Positions 8,051 through 15,422 of a DNA stretch of 64,000 nt are shown here, one piece after another. How positions within the stretch are numbered: the stretch's first letter is position 1; each line of letters opens with the position of its first letter. Origin of the DNA: Clostridiales bacterium (GTDB taxonomy: Bacteria > Bacillota > Clostridia > Oscillospirales > Acutalibacteraceae); assembly GCA_019416455.1 (NCBI GenBank), contig DXXG01000015.1, forward strand, positions 62,001-126,000, given 5' to 3'. Made by a program: the position numbers and the translations under genes. The notes below the pieces were generated by a model, which was not told where the DNA came from, made no database searches, and was given only the letters and a program-made list of their open reading frames with translations.

Positions 8051-9808
8051 ATGAAAAAGAGACAAAAAGGTTTTGCGGGAATTCTGTTGGCGGCAGCTTT
8101 GCTTTGCGCCCCGCTGACTGCCCAGGCTCAACAACCTCTACCGAAAGATGCCGCGGAGAGCGCTTTGCAAAATCCCCAGGAGGAAACAGACAGTCCGGAA
8201 GTGTTCGTGCAGGATGATTTTGAGGAAGTCAAGCGGCGGGTAGAAGGGGGAACAGACTATTTGACCAAATACGGTCTCAGCCGAGCGGCAGTTGTGGGAG
8301 AGCTGGAGGCTCATGAGTCCGACGATTATTATCTGGGAACTCCTTATAAAGGCGGGGATTGGCAATCACCCAAAGGGGATACCTCTTACAATGGTTCGGC
8401 AGGTATGAATTGCGGAGGGTTCGTTGCCTATGTACTGCGCAAAGTAGGGTTGGACGCTCAAAAGGCGATGCAAGTGATCAAGATGGTTCCAGGAAATACA
8501 AACCAGTATGGATCGGGGAAACCTTACGATATTCTTGCCAATGCGGATAACTTTAAGAATCTAGTGGAAAATGGGAACCTGACGGCTTACGTGTTTCGGA
8601 CCAAGCAGGAATTGCTTTCCAGTGGCCGAGCGGAAAAAGGCGATATCATCCTTATGTATTGGAGCAAAACGCCTGGGGTAGACAGTCAAGATAACCATAT
8701 TGGTTTCTTTTGGGGAGACTCTCCCAGTGAGGATAAAATGTGGCACACCAATTTGGAACCGACCGAAGGCAACCAGATCAGCGTTATAACGCCCCCGGCA
8801 CCCAGTTCTTATTGTATCTTGATCAAGTTGGAAGAGCCCGTTTTGGAAGAACCTGCTCCGGAGAAGCCGGCACATCATCCGGTTTTTCAGGATGTTGCGT
8901 TGAATGCATGGTATTATGACGCAGTGGACTATGTGTACCAAGATGGGTTGTTCAGCGGTACGGCTCAAGATCTTTTTTCACCGGGACGAGCCATGACTCG
9001 AGGAATGTTTGTGGCGGTATTGGGCAAGTTCGCTGAGATAGACCCCAGCAAGTATGCCGCTGGTTCGTTTACAGATGTGACCAGCCGGGACTACTACGCC
9101 CCTTATGTAGAGTGGGCATGGGAACGGGGGATCGTAGGTGGAATCGGAGGCGGCAAGTTTGGTCCTGGAATAGCTATCACTCGGGAACAAATGGCTATTA
9201 TGCTTTACAAGTACGCCAAGACCGTGGGGGCAGACACCAGTGTGGACGCCGATAAGCTGCTTTCTTTCCCGGATTGGCTGAGCACCTCCGAATATGCCCA
9301 GCAGGCTATGGCTTGGGCAGTTACCCGCGGAGTCCTCAGCGGCAGCGATGGGAAGCTGCTTCCTCAGGGAACGGCTACCCGAGCGCAAACCGCCCAAATC
9401 TTCTACAATGCGAAGAACTTGCTTGCCACTCAGGTGGATACTCCTCCGACTGACGCGGCATGGGTGGTAGATGAGGCTGGACACTTTATTACGACTGAGA
9501 AATGGGAACAGGTCCTTATTCCGGGAACGAAAGTAGGGCATTGGGAAGAGGAATGGTATACTGTTTGGCAGTACCGTTGCAATACCTGCGGATATGTTGC
9601 TGAAACTGAAGAAGAGATTGATAAGCATATTCGTGATTCGATTATTTGGACTGATGAGGGAGCAACCGGGTGTGGTGGATATACCCGTATTAGCAGCGAT
9701 CCGATTTACACAGGTGAAAAATACTGGGTAGTTGACAAAGAAGGCGAGTATGAGTGGAAGTGGGTAACTGAGAATATTTGGGTAGAGGAAGTAGGCCACT
9801 GGGAATAA
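8051..9808 (+). CDS. Secreted NlpC/P60-like protein with SLH domains
   Basis: 585 residues. A signal peptide (basic KKRQK, hydrophobic core, cleavage near AQAQQ) is followed by an NlpC/P60-like cysteine-hydrolase region with candidate nucleophile Cys121 (GMNCGGFV) and His216 (DNHIGFF). Three S-layer-homology repeats span about 276-461 and would tether the protein to the cell wall. The C-terminal ~110 residues contain RCNTCGY, a TEEEIDKHI helix, a second Cys and two VGHWE motifs, suggesting a zinc-ribbon-like module. Likely a wall-anchored peptidoglycan or peptide hydrolase; the enzymatic assignment is moderate because the domain is divergent. RBS TAGGAGG at 8036-8042. It has its own promoter and terminator. 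Confidence 0.85.
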   Translation: MKKRQKGFAGILLAAALLCAPLTAQAQQPLPKDAAESALQNPQEETDSPEVFVQDDFEEVKRRVEGGTDYLTKYGLSRAAVVGELEAHESDDYYLGTPYKGGDWQSPKGDTSYNGSAGMNCGGFVAYVLRKVGLDAQKAMQVIKMVPGNTNQYGSGKPYDILANADNFKNLVENGNLTAYVFRTKQELLSSGRAEKGDIILMYWSKTPGVDSQDNHIGFFWGDSPSEDKMWHTNLEPTEGNQISVITPPAPSSYCILIKLEEPVLEEPAPEKPAHHPVFQDVALNAWYYDAVDYVYQDGLFSGTAQDLFSPGRAMTRGMFVAVLGKFAEIDPSKYAAGSFTDVTSRDYYAPYVEWAWERGIVGGIGGGKFGPGIAITREQMAIMLYKYAKTVGADTSVDADKLLSFPDWLSTSEYAQQAMAWAVTRGVLSGSDGKLLPQGTATRAQTAQIFYNAKNLLATQVDTPPTDAAWVVDEAGHFITTEKWEQVLIPGTKVGHWEEEWYTVWQYRCNTCGYVAETEEEIDKHIRDSIIWTDEGATGCGGYTRISSDPIYTGEKYWVVDKEGEYEWKWVTENIWVEEVGHWE

Positions 9809-9828
9809 ACATAACAGAATAAAGCACT

Positions 9829-9860
9829 GAAAGCCCCCTGGAAAACAGGGGGCTTTCATA
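9829..9860 (+). terminator. Terminator after the SLH protein gene
   Basis: 12-bp stem GAAAGCCCCCTG/CAGGGGGCTTTC (9829-9840, 9846-9857) with a GAAAA loop. The T-tract is short, so efficiency is uncertain. Confidence 0.6.
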
Positions 9861-9930
9861 ATATCTAAAAAGCACGACCAAAACAGGATTTGATTGAAAA
9901 CAAGTATTGGAGAGCTGTTGCATAGGGAAA

Positions 9931-9962
9931 AACAAAAAACCGATACCTGATGGTATCGGTTT
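9931..9962 (-). terminator. Terminator of the tRNA unit
   Basis: Inverted repeat AAACCGATACC (9937-9947) / GGTATCGGTTT (9952-9962). Read on the minus strand it is followed by TTTTTGTTTTT and lies directly after tRNA-Tyr. Confidence 0.8.
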
Positions 9963-9966
9963 CTCG

Positions 9967-10051
9967 TGGTGGGAGAGAGTGGATTCGAACCACTGAAGTC
10001 GTCGACAACAGATTTACAGTCTGCCCCCTTTGGCCACTCGGGAACTCTCCC
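9967..10051 (-). tRNA. tRNA-Tyr (GTA)
   Basis: Acceptor stem GGGAGAG/CTCTCCC, T-loop GGTTCGAATCC, anticodon GTA in CTGTAAATC, a long class II variable arm, discriminator A and an encoded CCA (9967-9969 on the complement). 85 nt with CCA. Co-transcribed with the tRNA-Thr upstream. Confidence 0.96.
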
Positions 10052-10107
10052 ATATAAGCCCCATGCCGGACGGCTGGGTATGTAAATGCGCTAGGCATGT
10101 CTGCTAG

Positions 10108-10183
10108 TGGAGCTGGTGAACGGACTCGAACCCCTGACCTGCTGATTACAAATCAGCTGCTCTACCAACTGAGCTACACCAGC
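10108..10183 (-). tRNA. tRNA-Thr (TGT)
   Basis: 76 nt with encoded CCA. Acceptor GCTGGTG/CACCAGC, D-arm TAGCTCAGTTGGTAGAGC, anticodon TGT in CTGATTTGTAATCAG and T-arm GGGGTTCGAGTCC. First gene of a two-tRNA transcript. Confidence 0.97.
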
Positions 10184-10203
10184 GGATTTTTCAGCGCTCG
10201 ATT

Positions 10204-10232
10204 ATTATAGCTCAGGTCTAGTAGAAAGTCAA
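10204..10232 (-). promoter_or_regulatory. Promoter of the tRNA-Thr/tRNA-Tyr unit
   Basis: Minus-strand TTGACT (10227-10232), 17 bp, TATAAT (10204-10209), about 20 bases before tRNA-Thr. Close to consensus, as expected for tRNA. Confidence 0.88.
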
Positions 10233-10347
10233 GGGATAAAATAAAATTTTTTAAATTTTTTTGGAGGATGATTTTTTGGCGTACAAAAAGAAGGGGGAGA
10301 AGGGGGCGGAAGGGGAAGAGAAAATCTGTGAAAATGGGGAAAAACCT

Positions 10348-10376
10348 GTGGACTTTTCTCCGGATTATGCTACAAT
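10348..10376 (+). promoter_or_regulatory. Putative promoter of the SH3 lipoprotein gene
   Basis: -10 TACAAT (10371-10376) with a weak -35 GTGGAC (10348-10353) at 17 bp. The rest of the 10233-10418 gap is A/T-rich and G-rich without other recognisable signals. Confidence 0.45.
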
Positions 10377-10418
10377 AAAGTTACATAATACATTGGGGAA
10401 AAAGGAGTGTTGTTACAG

Positions 10419-10934
10419 ATGAAAAAGTTGGTTTGTCTTACCTTGATGCTTTGCATGATCGCCCTTGTATTGTGCGGCTGTGGAAATGATAAGGGGGATG
10501 AGAACAGTTCCAGCGGTCTGAGCGACATTCCCGCCACAACAAGCCCCAGTCCTACGCCGGAACCTCAAACCGCGAAAGCGCTGCGGGTCACGGCAGATTC
10601 CGGGCTGAATGTCCGCGCAGAGGCTTCTACTGACAGTGAGATCCTGGGTTTGGTAGAAAGCGGTGACCGGCTTGCGCTGATGATGGAAGATGCTCAGGAC
10701 GGTTGGTATCAGGTTCAATACGATGGCAAAACCGCTTACGTTTCCGCGGATTATGCTGAGGTCATTGAAGTGACTTTGGACGAGTACAATCAGCTGCGGG
10801 GCGATTCCAGCAGTGATTCCAATGGGGATTCGGATACCAGCGCTTCTTCTACGCCCACGCCCACACCTGAGGGCGGCGATTCCGGCAGCAGTTCAAGTTC
10901 CACCAGTTCAGAGGACACCGAGGACGGCGAATAA
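10419..10934 (+). CDS. Lipoprotein with one bacterial SH3 domain
   Basis: 171 residues from ATG 10419, which has AAAGGAGTG at 10401-10409. Signal with lipobox LVLCGC (Cys about residue 21). Residues ~55-115 form an SH3b domain (GLNVRAEASTDSEILG, WYQVQYDGKTAYVSADY), a fold that usually binds cell-wall peptides. The tail is a low-complexity Ser/Asp/Thr-Pro linker ending TEDGE. Probably a surface protein; no enzymatic domain is present. Confidence 0.88.
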   Translation: MKKLVCLTLMLCMIALVLCGCGNDKGDENSSSGLSDIPATTSPSPTPEPQTAKALRVTADSGLNVRAEASTDSEILGLVESGDRLALMMEDAQDGWYQVQYDGKTAYVSADYAEVIEVTLDEYNQLRGDSSSDSNGDSDTSASSTPTPTPEGGDSGSSSSSTSSEDTEDGE

Positions 10935-10952
10935 TGCCGTTTTCTTTTTCCT

Positions 10953-10980
10953 GCCCAGGTTTTTGCCTGGGCCTATTTTT
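10953..10980 (+). terminator. Terminator after the SH3 lipoprotein gene
   Basis: GCCCAGG (10953-10959) / CCTGGGC (10966-10972) with loop TTTTTG, followed by CTATTTTT. Confidence 0.85.
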
Positions 10981-11029
10981 ACCCGGCGGATCATTTGACG
11001 CGCCGTAATGAGGAAAGGACAAAATCAAT

Positions 11030-11653
11030 ATGAATATTATGATCGTTGGCGGCGGACTTTTGGGCCGTAAAACCGCGGAGACGCTGGATGAGCTGGGTCA
11101 CGACGTGGTTCTGATCGACGCCAGCCAGGAGAATCTCGCTCTGCTCAGCCCGGATTTCAGTGGTGTGACCGCTGTTGGGTTCCCTATGGATATCAAAAGC
11201 CTGCGGTCCGCGGGAATCGAGGGCTGTGACGCCGTAGCCGTCACCACTCCGGACGACAACCTGAACATCACCGTGGGACAGATCGCTAAAAATGTATTCG
11301 GCATCCCCAAGGTAATCGCCCGGATCTCCGACCCCTATCGAGAAAATATTTTTGAACGTTTCGGCCTTCAGACAGTTTGCCCTACCAATATGGCAGGAGA
11401 CAAGCTGGTAACGGCTTTGACTAGCCCTTGGCAAAGCCGGCAGATCACGTTTGGGACCTCCACGGTCTCCCTGGTGGTGATCCCTGTGGAGCACCGCTAT
11501 TTCGGACATACCACCGCCAGTGTGGACCTGCGCCAGGGCGATGGCCTGTTCGGCGTTATCAAAGAGGATGGCAGTTTTCTGCTGAAAAGCAAGAACGAGG
11601 AGATCTACCTGGACAGCGGGGATTCCTTGGTGTGCAGTAGGAAGATCGACTAA
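11030..11653 (+). CDS. TrkA/KtrA-type RCK protein (first copy)
   Basis: 207 residues. N-terminal RCK/TrkA-N nucleotide-binding fold (IMIVGGGLLGRKTAETLDELGHDVVLID) and a C-terminal TrkA-C-like region (VDLRQGDGLFGVIKEDGSFLLKS). Such cytoplasmic subunits gate K+ channels/transporters (TrkH/KtrB) in response to NAD(H)/ATP/ADP. It is followed 15 bases later by a second RCK gene, but no membrane K+ subunit is present in the window, so the partner must be encoded elsewhere. Confidence 0.9.
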   Translation: MNIMIVGGGLLGRKTAETLDELGHDVVLIDASQENLALLSPDFSGVTAVGFPMDIKSLRSAGIEGCDAVAVTTPDDNLNITVGQIAKNVFGIPKVIARISDPYRENIFERFGLQTVCPTNMAGDKLVTALTSPWQSRQITFGTSTVSLVVIPVEHRYFGHTTASVDLRQGDGLFGVIKEDGSFLLKSKNEEIYLDSGDSLVCSRKID

Positions 11654-11668
11654 GGGGAGGGACCAAAG

Positions 11669-12331
11669 ATGAAAATGGTGGTCATAGGCGGCGGAAAGGC
11701 TGGGTGGAACTTAGCCCGGATCCTGCTGGAACGGAGACATACCGTCAGCCTGATCGAAAAGAATCGTGAACGGTGTGAGCGTTTAGCTGATGATCTGGAT
11801 GCGGCTATTTTCCGAGGAGACGGTACCAACGTGGCGGTGCTGGAAGCCGCCGGCGCTCAGGACGCTGACTGCTTCATGTGCGTTACTGGCAGCGATCAGG
11901 ATAACTTGGTTGCCTGCCAGCTGGCCAGAGATCACTTCCATGCCAAAAAGGTGATCTCCCGGGTGAATGATCCTAGAAATATCGAAACCTTCCGGGTATT
12001 GGGCATTGAGAATACAGTCAGCAGCACGGATATCCTGACGAAAATGATCGAACAGGAAGCAGACTTGGCTCACATGCATTTGATCGCCACGTTGAATCAA
12101 GGCAAGGCGGGCATCTGCTCCATGACCCTGCCCGCTGACACTGCTTTAGATGGAGTGGCCCTCAAGGATATCAGCCTGCCTGGCGGTACGCTGGTCATTT
12201 CCCTGATTCGCCGGGGCGTGCTTACCATTCCCAATGGTTCCACGATTCTCCAAGCCGGAGACGAATTGGTCGCCGTGAGCGAGGAGAAGAGTCAAAAAGC
12301 CCTTATGCGGGCATTGGCAGAGACATTGTGA
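11669..12331 (+). CDS. TrkA/KtrA-type RCK protein (second copy)
   Basis: 220 residues with GGGKAGWNLARILLERRHTVSLIEK, an RCK nucleotide-binding motif, and a C-terminal TrkA-C domain (LPGGTLVISLIRRGVLTIPNGSTILQ). RBS GGGGAGGGA precedes ATG 11669. The two RCK genes differ clearly in sequence, so they look like a functional pair (e.g. a heteromeric gating ring) rather than a recent duplication; that is inference. Confidence 0.9.
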   Translation: MKMVVIGGGKAGWNLARILLERRHTVSLIEKNRERCERLADDLDAAIFRGDGTNVAVLEAAGAQDADCFMCVTGSDQDNLVACQLARDHFHAKKVISRVNDPRNIETFRVLGIENTVSSTDILTKMIEQEADLAHMHLIATLNQGKAGICSMTLPADTALDGVALKDISLPGGTLVISLIRRGVLTIPNGSTILQAGDELVAVSEEKSQKALMRALAETL

Positions 12332-12359
12332 AAAAATCAAAAATAATAACAATTACTAC

Positions 12360-12388
12360 TTTACAAATGAGAAAAGCTGTGCTATACT
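12360..12388 (+). promoter_or_regulatory. Promoter of the PerR-like gene
   Basis: -35 TTTACA (12360-12365), 17 bp, -10 TATACT (12383-12388). An A/T-rich stretch (12340-12358) lies just upstream; no clean PerR box could be drawn there. Confidence 0.65.
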
Positions 12389-12460
12389 ATGGTCACAGTC
12401 AGACGAGATGAGGAAAACAAACTCTTAGCCGCCTGAAAATACGAGAGAAAGGAACGAGGC

Positions 12461-12868
12461 TTGGTTTTGGAAAAGCGTGAGAATTTCAGCAGGAAACGGA
12501 TCGCCATCCTCAGCGCCTTGCAGGAGACCACCGTTCATCCCACAGCCGATTGGGTCTACGCCAAACTAAAGCCCCGGTACCCCAATCTCAGCCTGGGCAC
12601 CGTGTATCGGAACCTGAAAAAATTCTGCGAGACAGGGAAAGCGGTCAGTGTTGGGGTTATTAACGGGCAGGAACATTTTGATGGCCGAGTGGAGCCCCAT
12701 GCTCACTTTGTGTGCAGGCACTGCGGAGCGGTGCTGGACATTCCCGAGGAATTTTTCCGGCAGGAAGAGCTGGATAGCCTTTCCGCTAAATTCCATCTCA
12801 AAGTGGACAGCGCCAGCGTGCTGTTCCAGGGCGTATGCCCTCAGTGCCAAAAGGAACACATTTGCTGA
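12461..12868 (+). CDS. Fur-family peroxide regulator, PerR-like
   Basis: 135 residues, TTG start with AGAAAGGA at 12445-12452. Winged-helix DNA-binding half (HPTADWVYAKLKPRYPNLSLGTVYRNLKKF) and a metal-binding half with HFDGRVEPHAHFVCRHC and a terminal CPQC pair for structural zinc. The family represses oxidative-stress genes until metal-catalysed oxidation inactivates it. The downstream neighbour is a rubrerythrin, which fits PerR better than Fur or Zur; the assignment rests on that context and on the HAH motif. Confidence 0.85.
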   Translation: MVLEKRENFSRKRIAILSALQETTVHPTADWVYAKLKPRYPNLSLGTVYRNLKKFCETGKAVSVGVINGQEHFDGRVEPHAHFVCRHCGAVLDIPEEFFRQEELDSLSAKFHLKVDSASVLFQGVCPQCQKEHIC

Positions 12869-12984
12869 AAAGCTAAGTCACTTTACGGATGTAAAATTGA
12901 TGCAGATTGGAAAATCCAGGAAAATCGGGTGTTTTTCAATATGCGGGATTGTGTGTAAAGTTGTAGAGCTTTCAGAATATTTGA

Positions 12985-13013
12985 TTCGCAGTTCCACAAA
13001 ATGGACTTATAAA
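12985..13013 (+). promoter_or_regulatory. Putative rubrerythrin promoter
   Basis: -35 TTCGCA (12985-12990), 17 bp, -10 TATAAA (13008-13013), about 40 bases before the start codon. Confidence 0.45.
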
Positions 13014-13053
13014 TCACCTTACTACTATATTTATCAACATGGAGGTATTTATC

Positions 13054-13599
13054 ATGAAAAAGTTTGTATGTACTGTTTGCGGTTATGTTCACGAAGGCGA
13101 CGCTGCTCCCGAGAAGTGCCCTGTTTGCGGCGCTCCCGCTGAGAAGTTTGTGGAGCAGGCCGGCGAGATGACTTGGGCTGCCGAGCATGTGGTGGGCGTT
13201 GCCAAGGGCGTTGACGAGGAGATCCTCCAGGGTCTGCGCGAGAACTTCCAGGGTGAGTGCACTGAGGTTGGCATGTATCTGGCCATGGCTCGTGTGGCTC
13301 ATCGTGAAGGCTATCCCGAGATCGGCCTGTACTGGGAGAAAGCTGCTTACGAAGAGGCTGAGCATGCCGCTAAGTTTGCTGAGCTGCTGGGCGAAGTGGT
13401 GACCGATTCCACCAAGAAGAACCTGGAGATGCGTGTGGAAGCCGAGAACGGCGCTACCATGGGCAAGACCGAGCTGGCTAAGAAGGCTAAGGCTCTGAAC
13501 CTGGACGCTATCCATGACACCGTGCATGAGATGGCTCGCGATGAGGCCCGTCATGGCAAGGCTTTCGCTGGCCTGCTGGCTCGTTACTTCGGCAAATAA
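13054..13599 (+). CDS. Reverse rubrerythrin (rubredoxin domain N-terminal)
   Basis: 181 residues from ATG 13054 (GGAGG at 13041-13045). An N-terminal rubredoxin module has Cys6, Cys9, Cys22 and Cys25 (CTVCGY and CPVCG). A ferritin-like di-iron domain follows, with ECTEVGMY, YEEAEHAAKFAE, EAENGA and DEARHG supplying Glu/His ligands. This domain order is inverted relative to classical rubrerythrin and matches the clostridial revRbr, an NADH-linked H2O2/O2 reductase. Codon choice is strongly biased, consistent with high expression. It lies downstream of a PerR-like gene, the expected repressor. Confidence 0.95.
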   Translation: MKKFVCTVCGYVHEGDAAPEKCPVCGAPAEKFVEQAGEMTWAAEHVVGVAKGVDEEILQGLRENFQGECTEVGMYLAMARVAHREGYPEIGLYWEKAAYEEAEHAAKFAELLGEVVTDSTKKNLEMRVEAENGATMGKTELAKKAKALNLDAIHDTVHEMARDEARHGKAFAGLLARYFGK

Positions 13600-13640
13600 G
13601 TCTATCTGATTTGCAAAGGTTATAATAAGGGTTTTGAGAG

Positions 13641-13667
13641 GGGACAGAGTGATCTGTCCCTTCTTTT
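13641..13667 (+). terminator. Rubrerythrin terminator
   Basis: GGGACAG (13641-13647) / CTGTCCC (13654-13660) followed by TTCTTTTTG. Confidence 0.85.
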
Positions 13668-13672
13668 TGCGA

Positions 13673-13711
13673 AAAAAACCAGCGCCCCGGCCATGGACCA
13701 GAGCGCTGGTT
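13673..13711 (-). terminator. Terminator of the DUF4037 gene
   Basis: AACCAGCGC (13677-13685) / GCGCTGGTT (13703-13711); on the minus strand it is followed by TTTTTTTCGC. It faces the rubrerythrin terminator. Confidence 0.75.
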
Positions 13712-13715
13712 TTCA

Positions 13716-14798
13716 TTATTTGTAAAGGGATTCGATGGCGGGACGTTTGGACGCGTCCTCGTAAAGTTCCACAAAGCTGGATACTTGGCTCAATGACCCG
13801 ATGAGAGGCGCGTGGGACAGCGGGCCGGTGAGCTTTTCCTGGACCGCCTCAGCGATCTTGTCCGCGTAGATCACCTGAATGTCCCGGCTGAAATAGGACA
13901 CGGACTTGTCCGATACAGGTGCTGTGATGGATAAGCTGTTGTGGAGTCTTGCCAGAAGCTGCTGAGCCAGCACGATCTTCTCTTCACGTCGGGAGATGGT
14001 GGAAGCCGTCAAAGCGTCGTGAATAGTTTCTTTGATCTGGGGGGAGATGGGCAGCTGCTGAAAAGCGGTGCCAAACCATTTGCTGTAAGGGGCGTACTGT
14101 TTGCAGTAGAGGAAGGCCAGACGCATCAGACGTTCAGCGATGCGGGCACACACCAGGATGGAGCCAGTGTCGTCCCCACGAGTGGCGCAGCGTTTGACAA
14201 AAGCCTGTTCCTGGGAGATCATCCCCCAGTTGGAGGCGATCAGGTACAGCCACACGTTCTCCGGGTAGTACTTTAAGGGTGCCAGCCGTTCCGCCAGGTG
14301 GAGGTCATCTACATAAAATTCTCCTACCGCCAGGGTGAGCAGTCTGTTTTCGGAGAAGGACAGCCACTCCAGATCCGTGAGGGAGTCGAACTGGTGAGCG
14401 CCCATATAGAAGTCTAGGTATTCCTCCGGTGTGTAGAAGAAGATCAGCGGATCCACCTTTCCAGGGACGCCTTCCACAGCGTGGCGGATCCCCTGATCGT
14501 TGGGGTCGGGCTGGGAAAAGTGTACGTTGTATCCCTTGTACAAGGGTGGGAACTGGGCGGAGAAAGCCTTCAGGATCTCGTGATTCTGCCCGATATCCTC
14601 TCGTTTCAGGAATAGGTAGAACCGGGGACCCCACATGTGGTCGGTGGAGACCGGGTCATCGTAGCCCAGTACGTCGGATCCGTAGCCCAAAAGGCCTGCG
14701 GTATAGCTCAGCTGGGGAAACTGCTGGTCCAGAATGGGCTTGGCTACGTCAAAGAAAAAGCCGCAGCATAGATCTTTGCCTTTGATAAATTCTCCCAC
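13716..14798 (-). CDS. DUF4037-family protein
   Basis: 360 residues, GTG start with GAGGTG upstream. The N-terminal motif GSDVLGYDDPVSTDHMWGPRF and the central LYLIASNWGMISQEQAFVKRC are hallmarks of DUF4037 proteins, which combine a nucleotidyltransferase-like N-terminal fold with a helical C-terminal domain. Biochemical role is not established. Single-gene unit with its own terminator. Confidence 0.85.
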   Translation of the reverse strand: MGEFIKGKDLCCGFFFDVAKPILDQQFPQLSYTAGLLGYGSDVLGYDDPVSTDHMWGPRFYLFLKREDIGQNHEILKAFSAQFPPLYKGYNVHFSQPDPNDQGIRHAVEGVPGKVDPLIFFYTPEEYLDFYMGAHQFDSLTDLEWLSFSENRLLTLAVGEFYVDDLHLAERLAPLKYYPENVWLYLIASNWGMISQEQAFVKRCATRGDDTGSILVCARIAERLMRLAFLYCKQYAPYSKWFGTAFQQLPISPQIKETIHDALTASTISRREEKIVLAQQLLARLHNSLSITAPVSDKSVSYFSRDIQVIYADKIAEAVQEKLTGPLSHAPLIGSLSQVSSFVELYEDASKRPAIESLYK

Positions 14799-14856
14799 GG
14801 GAAAGCACCTCGCTTTATTTAGGTTTTAGGAGACCCTTTTGGGAAAGATCTCCTGT

Positions 14857-14889
14857 GAAAAACGCCCCAACGGGGATCCCGCGGGGCGC
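14857..14889 (-). terminator. Terminator after the small Cys protein gene
   Basis: CGCCCC (14863-14868) / GGGGCG (14883-14888) with an A5 run on the plus strand (T5 on the minus transcript) at 14858-14862. Confidence 0.7.
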
Positions 14890-14893
14890 ACTG

Positions 14894-15127
14894 TTACAGT
14901 TGGAAATCTTCCGGTCGGAACTGAGAGGTCCGCAGGGAAGGGGCCACTTTAGGCTCCCGCCGTAAAGGGTCGTACTGGTATTTTTTGCAGGAATCATCCT
15001 GGGGAGTTTGGCGCAGGGCGCAGACAACTTCCCCTTCTTTGGCGCTGTTGTGCTGGCAGTAGGCGCAGCTGGGCTGGATGTTTCCACCGAACAGTGTTTG
15101 CTTTTTCTTTTTTCGGAACCAACCCAT
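14894..15127 (-). CDS. Small conserved-looking protein with a Cys cluster
   Basis: 77 residues from ATG 15127 (MGWFRKKKKQ); a frame extending further upstream runs into the repeat array and is not credible. The N-terminus is very basic; then CAYCQHN, VCAL and CKKYQYDP give four cysteines, suggesting a small zinc or redox site. Family and function unknown. The gene begins just downstream of the tandem repeat array, which would therefore be its leader or promoter region. Confidence 0.7.
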   Translation of the reverse strand: MGWFRKKKKQTLFGGNIQPSCAYCQHNSAKEGEVVCALRQTPQDDSCKKYQYDPLRREPKVAPSLRTSQFRPEDFQL

Positions 15128-15163
15128 GATGACATCCTCACTTCTCCATGATCTCTGCCGCAC

Positions 15164-15411
15164 CTGCGGTGGGCAAGTCGCGCAGGCGGCTTTAGGGCCG
15201 CCGGTCTCGCTGTGGACGTGCTTTCACCGCCCGCGGCCACCATTCTGCAAATATTAATTACTTTGCATTTGCGGTGGGCAAGTCGCGCAGGCGGCTTTAG
15301 GGCCGCCGGTCTTGCTGTGGACATGCTCTCACCGCCCGCGGCCACCATTGTGCAAATATTTATGCTTTGCATCTGCGGTGGGCAAGCTGCGCAGGCGGCT
15401 TTAAGGCCGCC
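15164..15411. repeat. 105-bp tandem repeat array (2.4 copies)
   Basis: Copies begin near 15164, 15269 and 15373 (GCGGTGGGC anchors at 15166, 15271 and 15375; periods 105 and 104). Copies 1 and 2 are nearly identical; copy 3 stops after ~40 bp. Each contains GCGGTGGGCAAGTCGCGCAG and a GGCGGC-TTTAGG-GCCGCC hairpin. The reverse complement of this core recurs as single elements at 18265-18310 and 30625-30667. No ORF-like constraint was seen. Confidence 0.9.
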
Positions 15412-15422
15412 AATTTTAAATA

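Noticed and set aside
12332..12360. A/T-rich stretch as a PerR box for autoregulation.
   Set aside because: No convincing match to TTATAATNATTATAA; only partial similarity.
15164..15411. 105-bp repeats as a CRISPR array.
   Set aside because: The whole unit, including the would-be spacers, is repeated; there are no unique spacers and no cas genes.
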